From CAZFDT01 sp964518335 (GTDB taxonomy: Bacteria; Planctomycetota; Phycisphaerae; Phycisphaerales; Phycisphaeraceae), in the NCBI GenBank assembly GCA_964518335.1, contig CAZFDT010000007.1, forward strand, positions 1-64,000: DNA of 64,000 bases, read 5' to 3'. Below, piece after piece: positions 16,675 to 26,650 of this stretch. The translations under genes were made by a program, and so were the position numbers. The first letter of the stretch is position 1. The number at the start of each line of letters is the position of its first letter. The notes under the pieces are model-generated. The model searched no databases. It was not told where the DNA came from and was given only the letters and a program-made list of their open reading frames with translations.

Positions 16675-19064
16675 CCGCATGGCTGTTGCGCACGATCGGC
16701 ATCGGAGGAGAGCTGACCCAGCAGGTGGACAACCTGGACTGGATGGCGGCGCGACCGATCTGGTTGTGGCTGGCGATTGTGGGCGCCCCCTTGCTTGGAC
16801 TTCTGATCGCTCGGCGCCACCGTGCGAGCCTCTCGCACATTCGTGCGTGGGCACGCCACGCACTTACCGCTTGTCGCGTGGGCTTCTTCGTCCTGCTCAT
16901 GATCGTCCTGGCCGGTCCTTATGTGCGCCTGCATCAGCAGGTGACAAGCAAACCGATCCTGGCAATCGTCATCGACGAGTCGTCGAGCATGAAACTGGCG
17001 TCAGGCCCCTTTGACGCCGCACGCGTGGAAGCCCTGGCCAAGACTGCGGGTATCGTGCAGGCAAACACCAGCGCCGACCGCAGCGAACTTCGCAAACAGC
17101 TCAATGCGCTGACCCGTGAGGAACTGCTGCGAGAGGTGCTGCGTTCACAGCACGACGCGATAATCAAGCCGCTTAGCGAACGGTTTGATGTGCGACAGTA
17201 CCGCGTGGCGTCGGAGGTGCGACAGATCGATCCCGCATTTGCCCCAGCGGCACTGGCTGATGATCAGACCCACGATACCGCCCTTGGCGCCGCGTTGAGC
17301 CAGGCGATCGATGACGCGGCGGGTCGAGCTATAGCGGGCATCGTCCTGTTCACAGACGGGCGGGCGACAGCGGGTGTGGATCCGATGAGCGTGGTGCGTG
17401 GCGTGGCGTCTTCCAATGCCATCGAAGCTCCGGTCTGGGCGGTGCCGGTGGGCAGTGACATGTCGCCGGGAGCGGATGTGGCGGTGCTGGACGTGCTCGT
17501 GCCCCAGCGGGTGTCGGTCAAGGATACCGTGAGCGTTATCGCGACTGTCGGGGCCACGGGCCTCAGCGGCAGGCAAGTGCAGGTGCGGCTGGTTGAGGGC
17601 GACAAGACACTGGATACCGCCGCACTGGTTCTTGACGACCGTCCCTCGCAGCAGATCACACTCATGTGTGACGCCCCCGAGGCCGGCGCAAGGCTCCTGA
17701 GCGTCGAGATCGACACGCAGCCTGAAGAGGTCGTCACAGCCAATAACAAAGCGCAGGCTTCGCTGGAAGTCGATGCTCAGAAACGTAAGGTGCTGTATCT
17801 CGAAGGCTACCCGCGATGGGACTACCGATTTCTCGATCACGAGTTGAGGCGCGACCACGGGCTAGAGGTCACCCTGGTGATGGAGTCGTCTCTGGTGGAT
17901 GCGGGCATCCCCCCCCAGGAGTTGGCAGCCAGGGCACAGCTTCCTGAAGATGCGGAGGGGTTTGCCGCGTACGACGTTGTGCTGCTCGGTGATGTGTCGC
18001 CGGATCTGCTGCCACCACGCTTGATGGATCAGCTTGTGGTTGCGGTCGAGGACAAGGGCGTGGGGCTGATTGTGCAGGCTGGATTCACGCACATGCCACA
18101 TCATTTCACGCGTGACCCGTCGTCGCCCATGAGCAGACTGCTGCCGGTGCGCGTGCGAAGTGCTGCGGGGCAGGGCGGGATCGATGCGGAAGCATTTTCG
18201 CCGTTTCGAATGCAAGTGACCGCCGGCGGTGCGATTCACCCCGCGTTTCGTCTCTATCCCAGCGCCGAACGCAATCGCACGGTGTGGAGCCAGATGCCCG
18301 TCTTTTACTGGGCGGCGGACGCGCTGGAGGCCAAACCCGCGGCAACCGTGCTTGGCGAGTTCGAGCAACAGGGTCGAACCGTGCCGCTTGTCGCCGAGCA
18401 GTGGGCAGGTCGCGGCCGCGTGCTGTTCATCGGAACCGACTCGACATACCGCTGGCGTCGCAACATCGGAAGCGCGCTGTTCGGTCGGTTCTGGAATCAA
18501 GCGATCCGTCACGTGGCGCGAGCCGAGGACCGAAACGCAGATCAGACGCTGCTGCTGGCGTCTCCCGCGCGCGCGGAGGTGAACGAATCCGTTCACCTGG
18601 AGCTGTTTCTTGCTGATCAGGACCGGCGCACGGCGCCGGGCGACGAGGTCGTCGTCACCGTCGTCGGCGCCGATGAGCGCATCGAGCGGCTGGCGCTGCG
18701 ATCGGGGGGCGAAGGCGGCTACTACACCGGACGCTGGCGCCCCACGCGACAGGGCCGGTTCACTGTGACATTCAGCGGCGCACGCGAAACGGCGACGGCC
18801 ACCGTCGTCGTGACCACATCGGGCCGCGAACACGTGCAGCCATCGGTCGATCGTCCGGGCTTGCGAGCCATCGCCTCCGCATCGGGTGGGGCGATCACTG
18901 AACTCGACAGTCTGCACGAACTGCCCAAGCGCCTCAAGGGCGAGCCCACCACCCTCGCTCGGATCGTCGAGGATGAGATCTGGGACAACTGGTTCACGCT
19001 CCTGTTGCTGGTCGGGCTCTACTGTACGGACGTGGGCATCCGGCGGCTTCACGGCCTGACGTAA
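16671..19064 (+). CDS. large VWA-domain membrane protein, copy 1
   Basis: A 797-residue protein. It has two membrane helices (about 30-47 and 66-83), then a VWA domain with an intact MIDAS motif D102-x-S104-x-S106 in IDESSSM. A GATase-1-like region follows, introduced by VLYLEGYPRWDYRFLDHEL (about 371-389); the paralogue has VLYIEGVLRNEFKF at the same place. A final hydrophobic segment lies at about 770-785. Proteins of this build are often annotated as glutamine amidotransferase-like or VWA proteins in planctomycetes; I see no reason to infer amidotransferase activity. The start overlaps the previous gene by 4 bases. The paralogue is at 26647-28863. Confidence 0.82.
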   Translation: MTAWLLRTIGIGGELTQQVDNLDWMAARPIWLWLAIVGAPLLGLLIARRHRASLSHIRAWARHALTACRVGFFVLLMIVLAGPYVRLHQQVTSKPILAIVIDESSSMKLASGPFDAARVEALAKTAGIVQANTSADRSELRKQLNALTREELLREVLRSQHDAIIKPLSERFDVRQYRVASEVRQIDPAFAPAALADDQTHDTALGAALSQAIDDAAGRAIAGIVLFTDGRATAGVDPMSVVRGVASSNAIEAPVWAVPVGSDMSPGADVAVLDVLVPQRVSVKDTVSVIATVGATGLSGRQVQVRLVEGDKTLDTAALVLDDRPSQQITLMCDAPEAGARLLSVEIDTQPEEVVTANNKAQASLEVDAQKRKVLYLEGYPRWDYRFLDHELRRDHGLEVTLVMESSLVDAGIPPQELAARAQLPEDAEGFAAYDVVLLGDVSPDLLPPRLMDQLVVAVEDKGVGLIVQAGFTHMPHHFTRDPSSPMSRLLPVRVRSAAGQGGIDAEAFSPFRMQVTAGGAIHPAFRLYPSAERNRTVWSQMPVFYWAADALEAKPAATVLGEFEQQGRTVPLVAEQWAGRGRVLFIGTDSTYRWRRNIGSALFGRFWNQAIRHVARAEDRNADQTLLLASPARAEVNESVHLELFLADQDRRTAPGDEVVVTVVGADERIERLALRSGGEGGYYTGRWRPTRQGRFTVTFSGARETATATVVVTTSGREHVQPSVDRPGLRAIASASGGAITELDSLHELPKRLKGEPTTLARIVEDEIWDNWFTLLLLVGLYCTDVGIRRLHGLT

Positions 19065-19076
19065 GGGAATGCCGAT

Positions 19077-20117
19077 ATGAAAACCGCTCTCACATGGATG
19101 ACGGCCTTCAGCGTATGGCTGCCCTGCACGGCGGGGATGGCGCAATCGCCTGCGGAGAGCGAACTGCTTCCCGATCCCGCGGAACTTGCCCGCGTCGAGG
19201 CGGCCGTGGACAAGGCTCTGGAGTTCCTCGTACGTGCACAAAACGCCGATGGGTCGTGGCCCAGCCAATTGGGTTGGCGCAACAACGGCGTCAGCGCCAT
19301 TTGCCTGTTGGCATTTCTGGGGCGCGGTCACACGCCTCGGCGCGGTCCACTGTCGCCTGTTGTGGACCGCGGACTGGCCTACCTGCTGTCCACGCAGACC
19401 GAAAGAGGGCTCTACGCTTCACCGAACAAGAGTCACGGGCCGATGTACGACCATGCCTTGGCGACACTGGCGGTGATCGAAGCCTGTGGCTACGTGCCCG
19501 AACCGGAGGTGCGCCAGAGCGCTCAGCGTGCGATCGATCTGATCGTTAAGTCGCAGAATGCCCAAGGCGGGTGGAGGTATCAACCCGTGCCCCAGGACGC
19601 CGACTTGAGTGTGACGGTCATGCAGATCGTGGCGTTGCGTGCGGCCGTCAATGCACGTATGAGCGTGCCGGAGACGACATTGAGCAAGGCGCTGGAATAT
19701 GTCCGATCGTGCGCGGTGCCGGACGGTGGATTCGGGTATCAGGGGCCAAACAATCCCGCTCCGGCGCGTACGGCCGCGGGTGTCCTGAGCATGCAGTTGC
19801 TCGGCGCGTTCGACGATCCCGCTGTTCGCAAGGGCCTCGACTACCTGCAGAAGGCCGATGCGGGCAATCGACGACACGAGCACTACTGGTATCTGTCCTA
19901 CTACGCAATGCAGGCTCACTTTCAGGCCGGTGGATCCGACTGGCAACGCTGGCACCCTAGAATGCGGGAGACGTTGCTGCAGTCACAGCAGTCAGATGGC
20001 AGTTGGCCCGGATTTAACGAGGAGAAGATTGCCGGACCGCACCGCTGTTACTCGACAGCATTAGGGGCGATGTGTCTGGAGGTCTATATGCATTATCTGC
20101 CCGCGTATCAGCGTTGA
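19077..20117 (+). CDS. secreted prenyltransferase/squalene-cyclase-repeat (alpha/alpha toroid) protein
   Basis: A 346-residue protein with a signal peptide (hydrophobic core about 5-20, GMAQS junction). The rest is a series of QW-like repeats: QNADGSWP near 58-65, QNAQGGWRY near 160-168, DGGFGYQGP near 218-226 and QQSDGSWPG near 302-310. These build an alpha/alpha-toroid as in squalene-hopene cyclases and terpenoid transferases. The catalytic DxDD motif of cyclases is not visible, and the export signal argues against sterol or hopanoid synthesis. A structural or glycan-interacting role in the cell-envelope cluster is more plausible. It is 12 bases downstream of the VWA gene. Confidence 0.8.
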   Translation: MKTALTWMTAFSVWLPCTAGMAQSPAESELLPDPAELARVEAAVDKALEFLVRAQNADGSWPSQLGWRNNGVSAICLLAFLGRGHTPRRGPLSPVVDRGLAYLLSTQTERGLYASPNKSHGPMYDHALATLAVIEACGYVPEPEVRQSAQRAIDLIVKSQNAQGGWRYQPVPQDADLSVTVMQIVALRAAVNARMSVPETTLSKALEYVRSCAVPDGGFGYQGPNNPAPARTAAGVLSMQLLGAFDDPAVRKGLDYLQKADAGNRRHEHYWYLSYYAMQAHFQAGGSDWQRWHPRMRETLLQSQQSDGSWPGFNEEKIAGPHRCYSTALGAMCLEVYMHYLPAYQR

Positions 20118-20144
20118 TTCATGCAGGAGTGCGTCGCCAGGACA

Positions 20145-20960
20145 ATGAAGTTGCTCCGTGCCATCGTCGCAGCAGGCCCTGCTTTCGCGCTGTCGTGCTT
20201 GGCCGCGCTGTCATCGGCTGACACCGTCCGAGTCACTCTGGATTGTCCCGACCAGGTGCTACAGGCCTGGGCTGTCGAGCGGCGTGTCACACCCACGGGC
20301 ATCACGATGCACAAGACGCCCGCGCGCGTCGATGGGCAAATGATCAGTATCGAGGGACTGGAGCGAGGTCGGCGTTACGACTTGCTGATTCAGACGCGAG
20401 CTGGGCTGATCGAAGGATGGGACGCCAGCGTGCCGGCCAGCGACTACGACCCCGAGCAGCCGCTTGACGATGCAGCCAGAGGGATGATTCTCGCGAAGAT
20501 CGAGAAGATGGAACGGCGTGCATTTTACGACGACGTCTTTGTGCTGGATATCGCGGGCAACATTCAGCACGCCGCCGTGCTGTTGTTCAAGTTTCATCAT
20601 CGTGGATTTGTTGAGGCCGAGGACCGGGGGCCGGACCTGGTGTGGCGTGTTGATCGCATGCAATATGAGAATCCGGACGAGCAGAGTTGGGTTCCACACA
20701 CCAAGCTTGCGTTGTACGCCCTGCAACGTCATCGCGTCACGCGGTCGCAATACGATCAACTGCGTGTGCTGCTGGATCGGAGGCTGGGCGGTATCGCGTG
20801 GGCGGGCGATAGCTCAACCGTCGATCTGGGCACGATCACGTTGCCGGCTCCGCCGCCTGGCGTGCATGCCTGCGACGAAAAAGGGACCATTATCAAGCCG
20901 ACTCGCCTCAAGCCCGATCCGCAGGTGAGCGTTATTCCTTCGCCTGGAGCGCGCCAATGA
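20145..20960 (+). CDS. secreted protein of unknown function in MoxR cluster
   Basis: A 271-residue protein read from ATG 20145, which places a signal peptide (hydrophobic about 5-22, SSADT junction) at the N-terminus; an in-frame ATG at 20121 would add eight residues. The mature protein begins with a beta-rich stretch containing GLERGRRYDLLIQT, which resembles a carboxypeptidase-regulatory or fibronectin-like sandwich, then a helical part rich in charged residues. There is no catalytic motif. It overlaps the DUF4159 gene by 4 bases, so it is probably part of the same exported complex. Confidence 0.7.
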   Translation: MKLLRAIVAAGPAFALSCLAALSSADTVRVTLDCPDQVLQAWAVERRVTPTGITMHKTPARVDGQMISIEGLERGRRYDLLIQTRAGLIEGWDASVPASDYDPEQPLDDAARGMILAKIEKMERRAFYDDVFVLDIAGNIQHAAVLLFKFHHRGFVEAEDRGPDLVWRVDRMQYENPDEQSWVPHTKLALYALQRHRVTRSQYDQLRVLLDRRLGGIAWAGDSSTVDLGTITLPAPPPGVHACDEKGTIIKPTRLKPDPQVSVIPSPGARQ

Positions 20961-22480
20961 CAGATCACCTCATGCGACATCCACGGATCATGATCCTGGC
21001 GGTTGTGCTGACGACCATGGCGGCGGCGCAAGCGCAACAGCGCAAGCTCGGCACGATCGGTCCACCTCCGCGGCAAGATCCGCAACGGCAGACATCCGCC
21101 GAAGGCCTTCCCCCCCTGCCGCTGCCCGCCGTGCCCCTGCGTCGTAGCGAGCCGAAGGCCGAACCCGCGCCGCCGCTGTTCATCGGCAAGCTCAAGTATG
21201 GCCAGACCCAGGACTACATGCCCAACCCCGGCGATGTCGATTCACTGCTCCGACACGTCCGCGCCCAGCTCGATGCGTGGTACGGGTGGCAGCTCTATGG
21301 CCTCGACGAGCTTGTCGCGGCGCACCAGGCGGGCAACAACAGCACATTGCCCATGCTCTACATGACAGGTTACGAAGCATTTGCCCTCAATGACGACGAG
21401 CGGCTGGCGCTGAGGCAATACGTCCTCGACGGCGGCACGATTGTCGCCGACGCTACATTGGGAAGCCCGGCGTTCGCACAGTCGTTCGCCAGTGAGATGC
21501 AACAGACTTTCCCCCAGCACCCGCTCAAGCCGCTGCCGCTGGATCATCCCGTCTTTCGCGGTTACTACCCCTACACCCATGTCCATTACTTCACCGTAGC
21601 CGGTGGCACGCACACCAAGACACAGGGACCACCCGAAATGCTCGGTGTCACCATCGCGGCGCGCACCGCGGTGATCTTCTCGCCATACGACATGACATGT
21701 GGTTGGGACGAGTTCTATGCCCCACCTCCGGACGCCAAGGTTCCCGACGCCCCTCGCACCAAGGCCATGCTGCCCGGCGACGCCATCCGCATGGGCATCA
21801 ACATTGTCAGCTATGTGTCGGCCCAGCGGCGATTCGGACGATCGCAGGCCGAGACGCGCCAGATCATTGGCGACCAGCCGCAGAAACGCGCCGGCGTGCC
21901 GCTGGCCGTGCTTCGGCATCAGGGCGACTGGAATCCCGACCCCAACGCGCTTTATCAGCTTCTGCGCCTGGCCGCCAATCACACCAGCGTGCCCATTGAG
22001 TTTGAGCTGCGCACCGTTGACGCGAGCCTCGAGCAACTGGCTGATGTGACCGTGTTGATTATCCACGGCATGGATGACCCGGTGCTTTCCGACACCGACG
22101 TGTCAGTTCTGCGTCGACATCTTCAGGCCGGCGGATTCATTTTTATCAACAATACGTCAGGATTTGCCACGTTTGATCGTGCGGCTCGCACCCTCATCAC
22201 CCGCATCACCCCCGATGTGGCACTTGAGAAAATCCCCCTCGACCACCCGCTGCTGACGAATCTTTACACAATCGACGTGATGCGCGATGCCGGCACGATG
22301 AAGCCGCGAGCACCTGACGTTGAAGCCGTCACGGTCAATAGCCGCGCGGTGATCGTGTATTGCCCCACCGACACGTTGGCACAACTCAAAGGCATCCATG
22401 ACCCATACGCCAATGCCTATGACCGCGAGTCGGCATCCAAGCTGGCGCTGAATATTCTCACCTATGCGATGAAGAGGTAA
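20957..22480 (+). CDS. exported protein with two tandem DUF4159 domains
   Basis: A 507-residue protein with an N-terminal signal-like helix (about 9-25) and a proline-rich linker. The first DUF4159 domain spans about 75-275, starting at KLKYG and carrying YMTGYEAF, LDGGTIVADA and LDHPVFRGYYPY. A second, more divergent copy spans about 310-505, starting AVLRHQGDWNPDPNAL and carrying VLIIHGMDD, LQAGGFIFINN and LDHPLLTNLYTID. DUF4159 has a GATase-like fold and is frequently found in MoxR/Bat clusters, often fused to BatA. Here it is a stand-alone double-domain protein just before the second MoxR gene. Confidence 0.82.
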   Translation: MTDHLMRHPRIMILAVVLTTMAAAQAQQRKLGTIGPPPRQDPQRQTSAEGLPPLPLPAVPLRRSEPKAEPAPPLFIGKLKYGQTQDYMPNPGDVDSLLRHVRAQLDAWYGWQLYGLDELVAAHQAGNNSTLPMLYMTGYEAFALNDDERLALRQYVLDGGTIVADATLGSPAFAQSFASEMQQTFPQHPLKPLPLDHPVFRGYYPYTHVHYFTVAGGTHTKTQGPPEMLGVTIAARTAVIFSPYDMTCGWDEFYAPPPDAKVPDAPRTKAMLPGDAIRMGINIVSYVSAQRRFGRSQAETRQIIGDQPQKRAGVPLAVLRHQGDWNPDPNALYQLLRLAANHTSVPIEFELRTVDASLEQLADVTVLIIHGMDDPVLSDTDVSVLRRHLQAGGFIFINNTSGFATFDRAARTLITRITPDVALEKIPLDHPLLTNLYTIDVMRDAGTMKPRAPDVEAVTVNSRAVIVYCPTDTLAQLKGIHDPYANAYDRESASKLALNILTYAMKR

Positions 22481-22482
22481 TC

Positions 22483-23555
<1,073 letters not shown>

Positions 23556-23559
<4 letters not shown>

Positions 23560-24521
23560 CGCTCGCCCACAGTGAACTCGATCGCCCATGGGCGCCCGGC
23601 ACTCGGACCACCCGCACGCCGGATCCCGCCGCCTTGGCCAGGCTGGGCAACCTGCATCTGGCGGCTCGCCTCGTCGTGGACGGTCTGTTCTCAGGCCAAC
23701 ACAAGTCGCCGCGCAAGGGTTTCTCCATCGAGTTTGCCGAGCATCGCCAATACACCCCCGGGGTCGATCCGCGACACCTCGACTGGAAGATCCTCGCCAA
23801 ACGCGACAAGCTCTACGTCAAGCAGTATGAGGAGCAGACCAATCTGCGCGGCTACATCCTCGTCGATGTGTCGGCTTCGATGCACTATCGCCACACCGGC
23901 GCAATCACCAAGCTCGACTACGCCTGCCTGTGTGCCGCTGTGCTGGCTTACCTCATGCAGCAGCAGCATGATGCCTATGGGCTGATTCTCTTCGCCGACG
24001 AGGTCCGCACCTTGATCCCGCCGCGGCAGGGCAAAGCGCATCTGCACGTCGTTCTCGACGCCCTGCAACGGGTTGAGCCCTCCGGCCGAACCGACGTGAC
24101 GCGGGTATTTCACGAATTGGCCCAGCGTATGAACCGTCGCGCGCTGGTCATGGTCCTCAGCGATCTACTTGGCGATCGCGCCGATGCGCCTCAGCTCGTC
24201 GATGCGATAGGTCACTTCCGCCACCGCAAGCATGAAGTCATGGTGATGCAGGTTCTCGATCATGCCGAGATGAGTTTCCCGTTCAGGGATGCAAACCAAC
24301 TGCAGGACATGGAGACGGGCCGCACCATCGCGGCCGATGCACAAGCGCTGCGCGATCACTACCTTGCACAACTTGGTCAGTTTATCGATACGCTTCGTCG
24401 CGGATGCGCCCAGCGCGAGGTCGGCTACGCCCTGGCCGATACCTCACAGCCGTTTGATCTGTTCATCACTGATTTCCTGACCCGCCGTCACCAGATGCAC
24501 GCGGCGAAAGCGATGACATGA
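23556..24521 (+). CDS. DUF58 domain protein with intact MIDAS, copy 2
   Basis: A 321-residue protein. The DUF58 signature appears as HRQYTPGVDPRHLDWK (about 63-78) and the VWA-like metal site as D104-x-S106-x-S108 in VDVSASM. It overlaps MoxR copy 2 and the following BatA-like gene by 4 bases each, so stoichiometric, coupled synthesis is likely. It is about 20 residues longer at the N-terminus than copy 1. No membrane segment is visible. Confidence 0.9.
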
Positions 24522-26650
24522 CTTTCCTGGCTCCCTGGTTTCTCATTGGCATAGTCGCCGCGGCCATTCCGCTGCTCCTGCACCTGCGCCGATCGCGCCA
24601 GAGCAAACCCATCCTCTTTTCCTGCACGCGATTCTTCGATGAGGAGTTCCTCAAGGCCACGCGCCGGGCGCGCGTCCAGGACCTGTTGCTGATGATGCTG
24701 CGCATGCTTTTGCTGGCGCTGCTTGCCCTGGCCTTGGCGCAGCCGCTGCTCAAATCGGGCGCATTGACGGGGCTGCTGGCCGCCGGACAGGCGCGTCGTG
24801 TGGTCATCGTTCTGGATGACTCTGCATCCATGGGCCAGTCCGGTCGGTTCGACGCGGCCAAAGCACGCGCCCTGGCGGTCCTCGGCGAACTCTCGGCCGC
24901 CCGTGGCGATATGGCGTCGCTCGTGCTGGGGGGATATCGTGAAGGCGGACCGGTTGTGCTCTTCGATCAACCCACGTCAGACTTGGACGCCGTGCGCCGG
25001 GCGATCGATGGCGCGACACTGACGGATCTGGCGACCGACTTGCAGCATGCGATCGCCGCCGCGGACAACGTGCTCAGTCATGCCGCTCACGGCCAGGTCG
25101 TCGTCGTGAGTGATCTGCAAGCCACGGCATTCGCATCCGATGAAGTCGCTTCCCCCGGTCCCACACACACCATCGTGTTTCTGGCTTGTGCCGACGATCA
25201 TACCGATAGCAACGTCTCGGTGGACGCGGTACAGGTGGGTGCGGCGCGACCCATGATCGGCGTGCCGTTCACTTTTCGCACACTTGTCACCAACCACAGC
25301 GACAAGCCTCGAACGACGCGCGTCCATCTCGTGATCGGCGAGGAGGTGGTCGCCACGCGCAGCGTCGATTTGCCGCCGGCTCGTGGCACGATTGTTCGCT
25401 TCATCCATCGCTTCGCGCAGCCGGGATGGCACGCAGGGCGCGTTGAACTGGATCCGACGCAGGCCAACGATCCGCTGGCCGTTGATGATCGCCGCTACTT
25501 TACCGTCCACGTTGACCAGCGGTTGCGCGTGCTTGCCGTCAATGGGGCGCCTTCGACCATCGCTCATCAGGACGAATTGTTTTTTGCGACGACGGCTCTG
25601 GCTATTGGTCGTTCGGATGAACGTGGCATTCAACTGAGCAGCATTACCCCGAGTCAGATCAGTGATGAAACATTGACCGGGCATTCTGTGCTGGTGATTG
25701 CCAACATGCCTTCGCTGGCCGAGCCTGCGCGACAGGCGATCAGCCGATTCGTCGATGCGGGGGGCAGCGTGCTGATCACACTTGGCGACCGCACAGACCC
25801 TTCGGTTGCCAACCAGTGGTCCAGCCTGATGCCGGCCGTTCTGAACCAAGTCGTCCAGGGTGGAGGCGTCACCACAATCGATGACGGTCATCCTGCGCTG
25901 GCGGGCCTGGCGATGGCTGGGGGCTTTAGCGCCGCGCGCATCGATCGCTACTTCAGTGTCTCGCCCATCCATGCGACAGTTCTGATGACCACCGAGGGCG
26001 GTGCGCCGCTACTGGTGGAGAAACCCTATGGCGCGGGCCGCGTGCTGCTGTGGACCTCCACCATCGATCGTGACTGGAACGATCTGCCGCTTCAGCCGGG
26101 ATATTTGCCGTGGCTCTATCGCCTGTTGACTTACCTGGCGCAGCCCGCGCTCGATCGTGGCACATTCGCGCTGACTGGTGACAGCGTGCGGATTCCCACG
26201 TCCGTGTGGAAAGACACGACGCTGCGGATTCAACTGCCCGACGGCACCACCGCCTATCCGTCGCCTTCGCCGATCGGGAGCATCGTGCTGACGGACACAC
26301 AGCAGGCCGGCGTGTACCGCGTGCTTGACACGCGCAGACCGGATGCGGATCCAGCGATGATATTTGCGGTCAATCTTGACCCCGACGAATCGCGCCCGGC
26401 AACGCTCAGCAAATCGGACATCGATGCTGCGATTGCGCCTGACAGCGCCTGGGCGTATGTGCCGCCAGGTCAAGGCGCAAGCGACGCCGGGCTCGTGTCA
26501 GCGCACAGCAGCGGCATCTGGGACGCCTTGCTGATCGTCGCCCTGGCTGTCGCGATTGGCGAGCCTTGGCTGGCCAATCGACTGTCCCGTCGAGGTCGAG
26601 GCGCCGCAGCAGTGCAGATGTTGTCCACGCCGATGAGGACTGCAGCATGA
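24518..26650 (+). CDS. BatA-like VWA membrane protein with intact MIDAS, copy 2
   Basis: A 710-residue protein. Its Bat-type N-terminal anchor (MTFLAPWFLIGIVAAAIPLL) is followed by a second helix near 56-76 and a VWA domain with D100-x-S102-x-S104 in LDDSASMG. The central region has a beta-rich domain with paired motifs NHSDKPRTTRVHL and VDDRRYFTVHV, then a GATase-like part around 385-520. A final membrane helix lies near 669-686. It corresponds to the gene at 10805-13078, whose metal site is degenerate. It overlaps the neighbouring genes by 4 bases on both sides. Confidence 0.85.
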   Translation: MTFLAPWFLIGIVAAAIPLLLHLRRSRQSKPILFSCTRFFDEEFLKATRRARVQDLLLMMLRMLLLALLALALAQPLLKSGALTGLLAAGQARRVVIVLDDSASMGQSGRFDAAKARALAVLGELSAARGDMASLVLGGYREGGPVVLFDQPTSDLDAVRRAIDGATLTDLATDLQHAIAAADNVLSHAAHGQVVVVSDLQATAFASDEVASPGPTHTIVFLACADDHTDSNVSVDAVQVGAARPMIGVPFTFRTLVTNHSDKPRTTRVHLVIGEEVVATRSVDLPPARGTIVRFIHRFAQPGWHAGRVELDPTQANDPLAVDDRRYFTVHVDQRLRVLAVNGAPSTIAHQDELFFATTALAIGRSDERGIQLSSITPSQISDETLTGHSVLVIANMPSLAEPARQAISRFVDAGGSVLITLGDRTDPSVANQWSSLMPAVLNQVVQGGGVTTIDDGHPALAGLAMAGGFSAARIDRYFSVSPIHATVLMTTEGGAPLLVEKPYGAGRVLLWTSTIDRDWNDLPLQPGYLPWLYRLLTYLAQPALDRGTFALTGDSVRIPTSVWKDTTLRIQLPDGTTAYPSPSPIGSIVLTDTQQAGVYRVLDTRRPDADPAMIFAVNLDPDESRPATLSKSDIDAAIAPDSAWAYVPPGQGASDAGLVSAHSSGIWDALLIVALAVAIGEPWLANRLSRRGRGAAAVQMLSTPMRTAA

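Noticed and set aside
14998..16863. 621-codon minus-strand frame opposite the Gln-rich tail
   Set aside because: Its Leu/Arg/His richness is just the complement of CAG-rich codons of the DUF4175-like gene; no start signal or domain.
16671..19064. true glutamine amidotransferase activity for the large VWA proteins
   Set aside because: The region has a GATase-like fold pattern, but I could not see a Cys-His-Glu catalytic set, so only the fold is noted.
19077..20117. squalene-hopene cyclase
   Set aside because: QW-like repeats are present, but the protein is half the usual length, has a signal peptide and lacks DxDD.
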